Positions 34,801 to 43,606 of a DNA stretch of 64,000 bases are shown one piece after another. The notes below the pieces were generated by a model. That model did no database searches. It had not been told where the DNA came from and was given only the letters and a program-made list of their open reading frames with translations. The translations under genes were made by a program, and so were the position numbers. Source of the stretch: Trichocoleus sp. FACHB-40 (GTDB taxonomy: Bacteria > Cyanobacteriota > Cyanobacteriia > Cyanobacteriales > FACHB-T130); contig NZ_JACJPF010000041.1 in the NCBI RefSeq assembly GCF_014695915.1, positions 62,001 through 126,000 on the forward strand, given 5' to 3'. Position 1 is the stretch's first letter, and each line of letters starts with the position of its first letter.

Positions 34801-37345
34801 AATCGCCGCCTAATTCAAAAAAGTTGTCATGGATGCCTACCCGTTCGATACCCAAAACCTGCTCCCAAACCTGAGTTAAGATTTCCTCAACGGGAGTGCG
34901 AGGCAACATAAACGTTTCTTGGGGTGCTAACCGCGTTTGATCTGGTGCTGGCAAAGCTCGACGGTCTACTTTGCCGCTGGGTGTCAGGGGTAGAGTCTCT
35001 AACAGCACAAACGCAGATGGCACCATATACTCAGGTAGCTTCTGTTTCAGAAAGCTCCGAAGCTGCGATACTAGATCGCTTTGCACTTGGTTATCCGGAC
35101 TCGGAACAACATAAGCTACCAAACGCTTTTGGTTTGATACATCTTCCCTGAATGCGATCGCAGTTTGTCGTACAGTTGGGTGTTGACTCAGTAGAGCCTC
35201 AATTTCTCCAAGTTCAATCCGGAAGCCACGAATCTTTACTTGGTGGTCAATGCGTCCCAAAAATTCAATATTTCCATCGGGAAGCCACCTTCCTAAATCT
35301 CCTGTTTTATAAATTAAATCTTTATTAGTACCAGGCAAACATTTTGCAGTATTTGGAAAAGGATTAGGAACAAAGCTTAACTGGGTACTTTTTTCATTCT
35401 TCCAATACCCCACACCAACACCAAATCCTGATACGCAAATCTCCCCAGGAACCCCAACAGGTACTAACTGCATTTTGCGGTCAAGAATATAGATATTTAA
35501 GTTAGCTAAAGGTTTACCAATTGAAACTGTTCGTTCCTCTAAAGGCTTGTCTATTATCAACTGAGTGATATCATCTGCTGCTTCAGTAGGGCCGTAAGCA
35601 TTTACAACTTTAATTGAGGGATACAGACTAAGCCACTGATTTACCAGATCTACCGAAACAGATTCTCCTGTCACCATCATCCACTTCAAATCTGGTAACA
35701 GTCTTTGGTCGCTCGACAGTTGGGAAGTATATTCTAGTAAGCTTGTTAAAACAACTGGGACGATTTCAATAATAGTAACTTTTTTATTTTTAATCTCATG
35801 AAACAATTTCTCAGGATTACAGACTGTTTCCGTGTCTACAATAACTGTCGTCCCACCAATTAAGATTGGCGCTAAAAATTGCCATACAGAAATGTCCGAT
35901 GAAGCCGGGGCGCTTTGCAGGAATCTAAGGTTTTCCGGAAGATTTAAAGCATCATATTGGGCATAAATATGATTAATAGCGCCACCATGTCTGATAATTG
36001 CACCTTTAGGAAATCCAGTTGAACCGGAAGTATATATCATGTAAGCAGCATCGATTCCCCGATTAATAGCATCTATCGCTGTCGGTAAATGCTGGAAATC
36101 GCTTTGCTGATATAAATTTACTCCGGTTATTTTTTGGTTGCTCTCATCGGAAATAGCATCTAGGCAAATAATTGATTGTAAGCAAGAACATTCAGATATA
36201 ACTTCCGGCAATATATTCAGAGATGAAGACTCTGTTAATAGAACCTGAACTTCGCTATTCAATAGCATATATCTGATTCTATCCGCTGGATAAGTTACAT
36301 CAATAGGTACGTAAGCTGCGCCAGCTTTTAAGATAGCCAGTATTGCTATTAAATAATTTGGATTGCGTTCCTTTAAAATTCCAACAAAGCTACCATTTGT
36401 GATTCCCAGTTTACGCAAAAATAAAGCAAGCTGACTTGCCTGGTCGTTCAGTTTGCAGTATTTTAATTGAGTGTTTTCAAAAACCACCGCAATCCGATCC
36501 GGTGTTTTTTCTACTTGTTCTTCAAATAAAGCATGAATTGTTTTAGTGACGGGATAAGGTTTGGTATTATCATTAAACTCTTCTAATAATTGCTTTCTGT
36601 CGGCTGCTGTTAGAAAATCAAGCTGTGCTAGAGGAATGTTTATGTCACAAAGAGCGATTTCAAGAATGTTGATATAGTGCGCGATCGCTTGATTGATAGT
36701 TTCCTCTTTGAAAAGAAGCGAACTATACTCAACTTTTCCTTTCAAGCCATTCTCAGTAACTACAAAAGAAAATGTAATATCATTTTTTATTTCTGCCAAG
36801 CAAGGCTGATTGTGGATGTTCTCCAACAAAAGGATGATGTCAAATATTGAACACCGATTCTCACTTTGCGGCAGCTTTAACAAGCCTACTAATTCACCAA
36901 AAGGATAGTTTTGATGGCTATAAGCACCAATAACAGTATCTTTTACTTGTAGAAGAAAATCTTTAAAGGTCAGGCTATCTGCTACCTGCGATCGCAGGGT
37001 AACAAAATTATTATTTAACTTCTTACCCTCTCCTATTTTATAAACAGGTGAACCGACAATTACATCATCATTGCCAGTATATCTGTTTAGCAATATCTTC
37101 AGCGCTGATAAAAGAACTAAATAGATAGACAAATAGGAACGATTAGTTAACTTAAAAATTGCCTCCGATAAATTTTCTGACAACTCGAAACTGATAGATT
37201 GGTTTTTCTTGCCATAAGGTACTGGTCTTAGATAATCCGCAATCAAAGTAGTTTCCGGTAATTCTCCGGATAACTTGTGTAACCAATATATTTTCTGAGT
37301 AAACAAGTCTTCAGAAAGAGGAATATTTCTAATATTTTTAGTCAT
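31814..37345 (-). CDS. NRPS: partial C-A(Dab)-PCP-E-C
   Basis: This protein has 1843 residues. The first 240 are only the second lobe of a condensation domain; no HHxxxDG is present. The A domain (about 282-795) reads D-I-W-E-M-T-A-D-D-K, one residue away from the 2,4-diaminobutyrate code DIWELTADDK. This agrees with the Dab aminotransferase gene directly upstream. PCP has GGDSLLS (about 845). The E domain (about 902-1350) has HHLAIDGVSW, so D-Dab is predicted. A C domain (about 1368-1810) starting IYPLSPIQQGMLFH is DCL-like, with HHLLLDGW; it serves the Asp module of the next NRPS. The last 20 residues (VRRKTISVATEQLERDNH) copy the N-terminus of the TauD protein that follows. RBS GGAG lies about 14 bases before the ATG. 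A lone C domain (38854-40299) probably supplies the missing condensation. Confidence 0.95.
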   Translation of the reverse strand: MTKNIRNIPLSEDLFTQKIYWLHKLSGELPETTLIADYLRPVPYGKKNQSISFELSENLSEAIFKLTNRSYLSIYLVLLSALKILLNRYTGNDDVIVGSPVYKIGEGKKLNNNFVTLRSQVADSLTFKDFLLQVKDTVIGAYSHQNYPFGELVGLLKLPQSENRCSIFDIILLLENIHNQPCLAEIKNDITFSFVVTENGLKGKVEYSSLLFKEETINQAIAHYINILEIALCDINIPLAQLDFLTAADRKQLLEEFNDNTKPYPVTKTIHALFEEQVEKTPDRIAVVFENTQLKYCKLNDQASQLALFLRKLGITNGSFVGILKERNPNYLIAILAILKAGAAYVPIDVTYPADRIRYMLLNSEVQVLLTESSSLNILPEVISECSCLQSIICLDAISDESNQKITGVNLYQQSDFQHLPTAIDAINRGIDAAYMIYTSGSTGFPKGAIIRHGGAINHIYAQYDALNLPENLRFLQSAPASSDISVWQFLAPILIGGTTVIVDTETVCNPEKLFHEIKNKKVTIIEIVPVVLTSLLEYTSQLSSDQRLLPDLKWMMVTGESVSVDLVNQWLSLYPSIKVVNAYGPTEAADDITQLIIDKPLEERTVSIGKPLANLNIYILDRKMQLVPVGVPGEICVSGFGVGVGYWKNEKSTQLSFVPNPFPNTAKCLPGTNKDLIYKTGDLGRWLPDGNIEFLGRIDHQVKIRGFRIELGEIEALLSQHPTVRQTAIAFREDVSNQKRLVAYVVPSPDNQVQSDLVSQLRSFLKQKLPEYMVPSAFVLLETLPLTPSGKVDRRALPAPDQTRLAPQETFMLPRTPVEEILTQVWEQVLGIERVGIHDNFFELGGDSLLSIQVIAKAHQAGVQLTPKQMFQHQTIADLATVADTTGAIQAEQGLVVGSLPLTPIQHSFFEQNLLDPHHWNQSLLLEVQPDVDPKLLERAVQQLSIHHDALRLRFIQTESGWQQINANSDDLVPFSYVDLSDLPPEKQKFALETAATELQSSLNLSQGPLVQAAFFKLSGESRLLLIIHHLAIDGVSWRILVEDLQTIYQHNTKASANDTAALALPLKTTSFKQWSQQLLEYARSKALLELDYWLAKKSKSVSRLPVDFPGGSNTVGSARILSVSLSVAETKALLQKVPAAYHTQINDVLLTALVQAFAQWKGEQSLLVNLEGHGREEIFDNVDLSRTVGWFTSVFPVLLLGDADPGEALKAIKEQLRSIPNRGIDYGILRYLSNDPFIVESLRSLPQAEVCFNYLGQFDQTLSSPLFKWSSEPRGIERSLRDNRSELLEINGFVVGGQLQLDWTYSQSVHHQSTIEALAQGFIEALRSLIAHCQSPEAGGYTPSDFPLAKLDQQTLNELFVQSQIEDIYPLSPIQQGMLFHTLYDPDSGIYCEQFSCTLKGNLNISAFKQAWERVVDLYPVLRTSFYGEIDTPLQVVHRQVELPWEQQDWRGSLTNQERLEAVLKRDRQGFDLSQAPLMRLILIQLTDNTSLFIWSHHHLLLDGWSMPIVFKDAIAFYQAFSQGQDLNPKRPRPYRDYIAWLQQQDLSKAEVFWQQMLKGFTTPTPLEINPVSQKLPSLKESENKQQIQLSEATAAALLLFTKQHQLTLNTLIQGTWALLLNHYSGAEDVVFGSTVSGRPPNLAGSESIVGVFINTLPVRVQLIPEDFFVSLLKKIQSQQVEARQYEHTPLVQLHKWSDMPRDLPLFESIVVFQNYPVDPSLRQGFREFEFGNIRSSSKNNYPLTVRVLLPDLSLQILYDSCRFQPDAIAQILEHFQFMLHRVSEQPDANIRALKEALIEGDKQQQILKQKDFQAVRRQKIGNVRRKTISVATEQLERDNH

Positions 37346-37469
37346 CGTTTACGTCTATCTCCTGCCTAAAAATGTCAGTTCTGCCGTTCATTAATCTTCA
37401 CCAATTACCTTAAGCGCACGCCAAGGCGATTATTAAAAAAAGGCAGCTTTCATAAATAAAATCGGATTG

Positions 37470-38720
37470 CTAGTTAATGCAGTCAAAAAAAGCTTGCTTA
37501 ATAATTGAACAGCCCTTTCTTAAAACAGGCATTTCAATATTCAAAGGAGGCAAAATTTTAATCACCGTATCATTTCTTCCCACCCTTTCAACGATTAATC
37601 CTAGTTCATAGCAACGCTGCGCGATCGCTTTCGCAAAACTTGCGCCTCTATCCGACAGATCGATTCCCCAAATCATGCCGATCCCGCGAATAACTATTTT
37701 TTCACTTAAGCAAGCTATCTCCTTATTAAGGAAAGTATTCAAAAAAGATTCTTTAAGTTTGACCTCGTATTCAAGATTAATACTTTCTCTGTACTCTATA
37801 GCCGCCGATGCTCCCACAAATGCCAATTGGTTTCCTCTAAAAGTGCCTGTATGTTCGCCTGGTTCCCAAATGTCAAACTCTGGCTTAATCAATAACAAAG
37901 ACATGGGAAACCCGTAACCACTGATAGATTTTGAGATAGCTACTATGTCAGGAACAATATTCGCTCTTTCAAACGAAAAGAACGGGCCTGTGCGACCGCA
38001 GCCGACTTGAATATCATCACAAATTAATAAAATATCATGGCGGTCGCACAAATTCCTGAGCCTTTGCATCCACTCGATCGGTGCTACAACAACACCACCT
38101 TCAGCTTGTACCGTTTCAAATATAATTGCTGCTGGTTTTTCCACCCCAGAATTAACATCAGTCAGTACCGTTTCCATATACTCTATGGTGTCGAAATTTT
38201 CCATATATCCATAGGGAAACGGCATAAAAGTTACATGGTTTGATGTTACTCCTGCCCCTAAGCGAATACCGTTATTGCTACTAATAGCTAAGCTGCCTAA
38301 AGTCATGCCGTGATATCCTCCCATAAATGAGAATATACCAGTTCTTTGCTTGACTTTTCTTGCCAGTTTTAAAGCGGCTTCAACAGCATTTGTTCCGGTA
38401 GAACCACAAAATTGAATCTTGTAATCGAGTTTTTTGGGTATTAAAACGGCTTCGGAAAACTTTTCTAAAAAGTCGCGTTTAGCCATTGTATGTAAGTCTA
38501 GACCATGAGCGATCGCATCCGATTCTAAATATGAAATAACTTTTTGTTTTATGTATTGATTGTTGTGTCCATAATTAAGAGCGCCAGCACCAGCAAGAAA
38601 GTCGATAAACTCTACGCCTGATTCCGAATAAACGGTAGAACCTACAGCTTTATGGAAAACATCGGGAAAATTTCTACAATAAGTTCTGACATTTGACTCG
38701 CGTTCTTCAAAGATATTCAT
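37470..38720 (-). CDS. Diaminobutyrate-2-oxoglutarate aminotransferase (EctB/DABA-AT type)
   Basis: The protein has 416 residues, the normal length for class III diaminobutyrate aminotransferases, which make L-2,4-diaminobutyrate from aspartate semialdehyde with glutamate as donor. Visible marks are FCGSTGTNAVEAALKLAR, the GGYHGMTLGSL block, ICDDIQVGCGRTG with the PLP-pyridine Asp, and the Schiff-base Lys in AISKSISGYG. No ectA or ectC (ectoine genes) is nearby, so ectoine synthesis is unlikely. It lies 124 bases upstream of an NRPS gene whose A-domain code is that of Dab, so it is interpreted as the local Dab supply. Confidence 0.92.
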   Translation of the reverse strand: MNIFEERESNVRTYCRNFPDVFHKAVGSTVYSESGVEFIDFLAGAGALNYGHNNQYIKQKVISYLESDAIAHGLDLHTMAKRDFLEKFSEAVLIPKKLDYKIQFCGSTGTNAVEAALKLARKVKQRTGIFSFMGGYHGMTLGSLAISSNNGIRLGAGVTSNHVTFMPFPYGYMENFDTIEYMETVLTDVNSGVEKPAAIIFETVQAEGGVVVAPIEWMQRLRNLCDRHDILLICDDIQVGCGRTGPFFSFERANIVPDIVAISKSISGYGFPMSLLLIKPEFDIWEPGEHTGTFRGNQLAFVGASAAIEYRESINLEYEVKLKESFLNTFLNKEIACLSEKIVIRGIGMIWGIDLSDRGASFAKAIAQRCYELGLIVERVGRNDTVIKILPPLNIEMPVLRKGCSIIKQAFFDCIN

Positions 38721-38784
38721 CTAATTCTTCTCCTTGGGCAATTGGGTCGCTGTGAGAGGGAATAACAAAAGCTTAATTAGGCTG

Positions 38785-38850
38785 GTTAATGTTGGGTTTC
38801 GTTAGTACAATTACTGATTAGTATTGGGACTCCTTCCTCAACCCAACCTA
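38785..38850. repeat. Dispersed GTTGGGTT/AACCCAAC repeat
   Basis: GTTGGGTTTCGTTA (38791-38804) and CCTCAACCCAACCTAC (about 38837-38852) form an inverted repeat with 8-base arms. This is the widespread cyanobacterial 'ggttgggttgagg...aacccaac' type. It fills the gap between the lone C-domain gene and the Dab aminotransferase. Confidence 0.6.
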
Positions 38851-38853
38851 CAA

Positions 38854-40299
38854 TTAGTTAAGAGCAAAATCGAAGTTAAAAGTCGCTTCTTTTTCTAACA
38901 CGAAAGTAATGTGCTGCTCAGATTTTTTTAGCAAGGATAAATCTGATAGACGCTGGTTAGGATTGGCAACAATGCCTTCTAATAAAGTTTGAAAATGTCC
39001 TAATATGCTGCTAATTGTAGCGGGAACAAACAGGTCAGTGCTGTACTCCACCGTCCCGATAAGCCCTTGTGGTGTCTCCATTATGTCGAAGCTCAAATCG
39101 AACTGCGCCGTATTACTTTTAACCTCTAACAAACTCACGCTTAGACCTGAAAGCTGCAAGGCTGGCATCGGGGCATTATTCAACGAAAACCACACTTGAA
39201 ACAGCGGATGATAGCTCAGGTTACGTGTTGGCTGAAGTTTTTCTACCAGTTGCTCAAAAGGCAAATCTTGATGATCGTATGCCTCCAAAGCTACTTTGCG
39301 GACTCGATGCAAAATTTCTCGGAAACTTGGGTTGCCTGATAGGTCAGTCCGCATCACCAAAGTATTGACAAAAAATCCAATTATCCCCTCAAATTCAGCT
39401 CGGTTACGGTTAGCAATCGAGGAGCCGATAAGGATATCATCTTGCCTAGTGTAACGGTAAAGTAAGGTTTTGAATGCAGCAAGCATTGTCATGAACAGGG
39501 TGACATTTTCTCGCTGCGAAAGTGTCTTGAGTTGCTCAGAGAGGTTAGTAGGTAATCCGAAAGATTGGGTGGCACCTTGACCAGTTTGAACTGTCGGTCG
39601 CGGGCGATCGCTAGGTAACTCTAGTACGGATAAGTTGCCACTCAACTGCTGCTTCCAGTAAGACATCTGAGCTTCTAGCACTTGTCCCTGCAACCTTTGC
39701 CGCTGCCAGATAGCGTAATCAGCGTACTGGATGGGCAGTTCGGGAAGCGGTGAAGGACGACCTTGAGAAAAGGCTTCATAGAGGGCGGCTACTTCGCGAA
39801 CCAGCACACCCTTAGACCAACCATCGCTAATAATGTGGTGTATCGTTAGCAGCAATACGTGCTGTTCTTCATCCAGCTGTAGCAACTTTGTCCGCAGTAA
39901 AGGCCCTTGGGACAAGTCAAAAGGTTGTTGGGTTTCTTGTGCGATCGCGTTTTGCACCTGAACATCGCGATCGCGATCACACAGCGATCGCACAAGCACC
40001 AGCGGAAGTTTCCACCTCAGACTTGGCGCAATCACCTGAACAGGTTGCCCATCAACCATAACAAACGTAGTTCGCAAGGCTTCATGACGGCGCACAATTT
40101 CGTTTAAACTTTCCTCTAACGCTGGCACGTCAAGCGCACCCGTCAGTTGTATGGCGACAGGGCTAATGTATTGAAGGCTACCTGGCTCCAATCGATCGAA
40201 AAACCACAACCGCTGCTGGGCAAAAGAGGCCGGAAATACAAAGACATCTTCTTCGGAAGTATTAACATCAGAGGAAAAATCTACTTTCATCGTCACCAT
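38854..40299 (-). CDS. Standalone NRPS condensation domain (LCL type)
   Basis: The 481-residue protein is one full condensation domain and nothing else: FPASFAQQRLWFFDRLEPG at the start, HHIISDGWSKG (complete HHxxxDG) at about 152, and the later IGFFVNTLVMRTD and HQDLPFEQLVE motifs. No A or PCP domain is present. It lies between the Asp module (40454-43606) and, beyond the Dab aminotransferase, the Dab module whose own C domain lacks its catalytic half. The simplest reading is that it acts in trans to join acyl-beta-Ala-(OH)Asp to Dab. The LCL-like motif fits an upstream module without an E domain. An alternative is that it is itself a docking domain. Confidence 0.9.
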   Translation of the reverse strand: MVTMKVDFSSDVNTSEEDVFVFPASFAQQRLWFFDRLEPGSLQYISPVAIQLTGALDVPALEESLNEIVRRHEALRTTFVMVDGQPVQVIAPSLRWKLPLVLVRSLCDRDRDVQVQNAIAQETQQPFDLSQGPLLRTKLLQLDEEQHVLLLTIHHIISDGWSKGVLVREVAALYEAFSQGRPSPLPELPIQYADYAIWQRQRLQGQVLEAQMSYWKQQLSGNLSVLELPSDRPRPTVQTGQGATQSFGLPTNLSEQLKTLSQRENVTLFMTMLAAFKTLLYRYTRQDDILIGSSIANRNRAEFEGIIGFFVNTLVMRTDLSGNPSFREILHRVRKVALEAYDHQDLPFEQLVEKLQPTRNLSYHPLFQVWFSLNNAPMPALQLSGLSVSLLEVKSNTAQFDLSFDIMETPQGLIGTVEYSTDLFVPATISSILGHFQTLLEGIVANPNQRLSDLSLLKKSEQHITFVLEKEATFNFDFALN

Positions 40300-40327
40300 A
40301 CCTGACTTGAGCTGTGAAGCTGTCTTC

Positions 40328-40440
40328 CCGGAAACTGAAGTTCCGGCTGAAAGCTAAAACCCATTGAAATGGGTTGTTTTTGCGTTTTCAGTCAGTTTCC
40401 ACTGACTTGAGCTTTGCGCTGGGAAATCAATTTCCCAGCG
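40328..40440. repeat. Cluster of four hairpins in the NRPS operon gap
   Basis: Four consecutive inverted repeats fill the gap between the Asp NRPS gene and the lone C gene. The arms are CCGGAA/TTCCGG (40328-40346), AACCCATT/AATGGGTT (40358-40375, followed by GTTTTT on the plus strand), AGTCAGT/ACTGACT (40390-40407) and CGCTGGGAAA/TTTCCCAGCG (40417-40440). This looks like a dispersed cyanobacterial palindromic element inserted in the operon. On the minus-strand mRNA it would be a highly structured spacer. Confidence 0.8.
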
Positions 40441-40453
40441 TTGAGTGCGTAAG

Positions 40454-43400
40454 TCACAAGGTGAGAGGATCACCATCTTTCAAAGAAGAAAGCTTCACCC
40501 GGTGCGCCGTTCGCGAAACTGCTACGATTTCTGGTTCATTAAGGTAGGCACCTTTGTCCTTCGCCTCCTCAATTTTCTTGGCGACTCCAGCAATAGTTGG
40601 CATTTCAAAAAAGTCGCGCAGAGGTAGTTCTACTTGGAACGCTTGGCGCAACTTAGAAATAACTAAGGTAGCAAGTAGAGAGTGTCCGCCCAACTCAAAG
40701 AAGTTATCGTGGATACCCACCTGTTCGATACCCAGGACTTCCGCCCAGATTTTAGCGATCGCTTGCTCTGTAGAAGTACCAGGAGCAACAAAATCTCCCA
40801 ACTCAGGTCGGATCTGGTCTGGAACTGGCAAAGCTCCACGGTCTACTTTCCCATTAGCTGTCAGTGGCAGAGCCTTCAATATTACGACAGATGGCACCAT
40901 ATACTCTGGCAGCTTCTGTTGCAGGAAGTGGCGTAAATCATTGGTATTGGTAACTTGTCCCGGATGCGGAACTACATAGGCTACTAACCGCCGATCTCCC
41001 GGTTGATCCTCCCGCGCCAAGATGACAACTTGGCGAACAGATGGGTCTTGACTCAGCAGTGTCTCAATTTCTCCCAACTCAATGCGGAAGCCTCGAATTT
41101 TCACTTGGTCGTCAGTCCGACCAAGAAACTCCAAATTGCCATCCGGTAAGTAGCGAACCAGGTCGCCAGTTTTGTAAAGCCGCGCCTCGGTGTCGCTAAA
41201 GGGATTTGATATGAACCGGAGGGCGGTCAAATCTTCTCGGTTGAGATAACCCCGTGCTAACCCCGCACCGCCGATGTATAATTCGCCGGAAACGCCGACT
41301 GGCACTAGCTGGAGATGCCGATCTAGCACATAGACCTGGGTGTTAGCTAGAGGACGACCGAGGGGAACAGTCTCAGAATCAGGGCGATCGGCTTTGTCTA
41401 CCTGATAAGTGAGTACGCCGACAGTGGCTTCTGTAGGGCCGTAGTGATTGAGAATCTGGCACTCAGGTTTGTGTTGCTGAATTTGCTCGATTAGTTGCCA
41501 ACTCAACGCCTCACCACCCAAAACTAAACGCTGTGGCAAAATTTGCGCTGAGTGCGAAGATGCCAAAAGCGCGGCTAGGTGGGAAGGAACAATTTTCAGA
41601 CAGTCAATCGGATAGCGGCCAAAGTAGTCTGCTAGGGCGGCTGAGTCGGTAGCGCGTTCTGCGGACACTATATGCAGGCACCCGCCCGTACACAAGGCGG
41701 GAAATATAACGGTGTTACCTAAGTCTGCTGCGAAGGTCGATACAAGTGCGAAGCTGGCACCAGTCGGTAAATTCAGTTTGTCTAGAATCGCTCTCAGGTA
41801 ATTGAGGAGTTGCTGATGTTCGATGGCAACTGGCTTGGGTTTGCCTGTTGAGCCAGAGGTAAACAGCACATAAACTAAATTTTTACTGTTCGCCTCGCTG
41901 GTGGGATTGGCATTGCTCTGTTGAGCCGCTTCCCAATCTTCATCTAAACATACCGTTGTTTTTCCCTCATAACTCTTACCACAAAATCGCCTTTTTGTCA
42001 ATACAATCTGAGCGACTTGCGACATGAAATCCAGACGCTCTTGGGGTAAAGCCGGGTCGAGGGGAAGATAGGCTCCGCCTGCTTTCAGGATGCCCAACAT
42101 TCCCACCACCATATCTAGCGATCGCTCCAAACAAAGCCCCACCACCACTTCTGGTTTTACTCCCAACATCTGTAGGTGATGGGCAATTTTATTGGCACGA
42201 GCATTGAGTTCGCGGTAGGTAAGTTGTTGATCTTCAAAAACAACGGCAATATTATCCGGCGTTTGTGCGGATTGGGCTTCAAACAGGTGGTGAATACATT
42301 GCTGTTCGGGGTAATCGGTTTGAGTGTTGTTATGGGCTAAAAGTTGAGCGCGATCGCTAGGCTGTAGAATCTCTAACCGACTAATTGCAACTTCCGGATT
42401 CTCCGTAGCACTGGCAAACAATGTCTGAAATTGCTTTACCAACCGTTGAATTGTCTCGGCTGAGAACAAGTTGGAATCATAGTAAAAATCTGCCTTTTCG
42501 CGAGTGCAAACCAGTTTTATTTTGAACCGCTCAATGCAGCTATAGAAATTCAACAACGAAAATGACACCCCTGCGCCAAAACGTTTTAAAACGCTTTGCT
42601 CAAACTCGAAACCAACCGCAAATTGCGCCTTGCTAGTCACCCCATCAAAAGGTTCCCAGACAAAATACTCCTGCCATTCAGAAGCCTCGCGCAGTGCTTG
42701 GCTTACCAGTTCCAAAACTTCTTGAAAGCGCAATTTTACCGCTAAACAGCTCTTAATTGGCAACCATTTTGTACATAGTCCCAAAACCGAATGCAGCGTT
42801 TCAAATTCTCTGCCATCCACCGCTGCGCCAACAATATTTTCCTCTCCGGTGAGCCGCCACAGCAGAACTTGCCAAGATGCTAGCAAACAGATATCGAGAG
42901 CAATATCAGATTTTTCCAGCTTAGCAACCGCTTTAGAATCAAGCGTTAAACTAACACAATCAATTGCAAATTCTGAGGTTTTCAGATTGCGCTCAAAAGG
43001 TAGTTTAATCCTGTCTAAACTAGAAAAATCCTGCTGTTCCCAATATTCCTTACCTGTCGCATCCTCTTCTTCTAATAATTGATGCTGCCATTCTGAAAAT
43101 TGGACATATTGCACTTCCTCAGTTGAAAAATCCCCAGCATAAGCCAAGCTGATTTTCTCAACCAATTTCTGAAGCGTCCAGCTATCCGCGCACAGTGCAG
43201 GCAAACTGATCAGCAAAATATACTTTTCTGCTGATAGCTTTAATAAAGACAAGTGTAATGAAACTTGCTCTAAGTCAAAATTTGCCCGTTTCGCTTCTTG
43301 AAAAAGTGCCGTAATTTTGGCTTCCTGCTGCTGGGGTTCCTGATCGCTTAAATCAATTTCTTGCCACAAAGGAACGCTGCTATCCGCTACAACCATAACT

Positions 43401-43606
43401 GGAATCTTCATCCCAGGTAGGCGGTGGAAGGTTGTCCGCAGAATCTCATGTTGATTGACGACTTGCTCTAAAGCTGTTTTTAAGACATCTACTTTCAGAT
43501 TGCCTTCTAGAAGAAGGGCGCAGTAAGCAGCGCTATCTTGTTGTAACAACCAAAGACGCTTCTGTTGAGGAGAAAGCCGAAAGCCGCCGAGGGTTTTACT
43601 GTGCAT
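40454..43606 (-). CDS. NRPS: interface(degenerate C)-A(Asp)-PCP
   Basis: This protein has 1050 residues and its ATG overlaps the stop of the upstream loading NRPS by 11 bases. Residues 1-430 are a C-like domain with the active-site motif replaced by LPALCAD (about 137); it matches the first domains of the two other NRPS proteins that follow a TauD. The A domain (about 440-920) reads D-L-T-K-V-G-H-V-G-K, the Asp code. PCP has GGHSLLAT (about 972). No E domain is present, so L-configured aspartate is expected. The hydroxylase is the TauD domain fused to the end of the upstream protein. The last 60 residues are a short linker without a recognisable domain. Confidence 0.95.
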   Translation of the reverse strand: MHSKTLGGFRLSPQQKRLWLLQQDSAAYCALLLEGNLKVDVLKTALEQVVNQHEILRTTFHRLPGMKIPVMVVADSSVPLWQEIDLSDQEPQQQEAKITALFQEAKRANFDLEQVSLHLSLLKLSAEKYILLISLPALCADSWTLQKLVEKISLAYAGDFSTEEVQYVQFSEWQHQLLEEEDATGKEYWEQQDFSSLDRIKLPFERNLKTSEFAIDCVSLTLDSKAVAKLEKSDIALDICLLASWQVLLWRLTGEENIVGAAVDGREFETLHSVLGLCTKWLPIKSCLAVKLRFQEVLELVSQALREASEWQEYFVWEPFDGVTSKAQFAVGFEFEQSVLKRFGAGVSFSLLNFYSCIERFKIKLVCTREKADFYYDSNLFSAETIQRLVKQFQTLFASATENPEVAISRLEILQPSDRAQLLAHNNTQTDYPEQQCIHHLFEAQSAQTPDNIAVVFEDQQLTYRELNARANKIAHHLQMLGVKPEVVVGLCLERSLDMVVGMLGILKAGGAYLPLDPALPQERLDFMSQVAQIVLTKRRFCGKSYEGKTTVCLDEDWEAAQQSNANPTSEANSKNLVYVLFTSGSTGKPKPVAIEHQQLLNYLRAILDKLNLPTGASFALVSTFAADLGNTVIFPALCTGGCLHIVSAERATDSAALADYFGRYPIDCLKIVPSHLAALLASSHSAQILPQRLVLGGEALSWQLIEQIQQHKPECQILNHYGPTEATVGVLTYQVDKADRPDSETVPLGRPLANTQVYVLDRHLQLVPVGVSGELYIGGAGLARGYLNREDLTALRFISNPFSDTEARLYKTGDLVRYLPDGNLEFLGRTDDQVKIRGFRIELGEIETLLSQDPSVRQVVILAREDQPGDRRLVAYVVPHPGQVTNTNDLRHFLQQKLPEYMVPSVVILKALPLTANGKVDRGALPVPDQIRPELGDFVAPGTSTEQAIAKIWAEVLGIEQVGIHDNFFELGGHSLLATLVISKLRQAFQVELPLRDFFEMPTIAGVAKKIEEAKDKGAYLNEPEIVAVSRTAHRVKLSSLKDGDPLTL

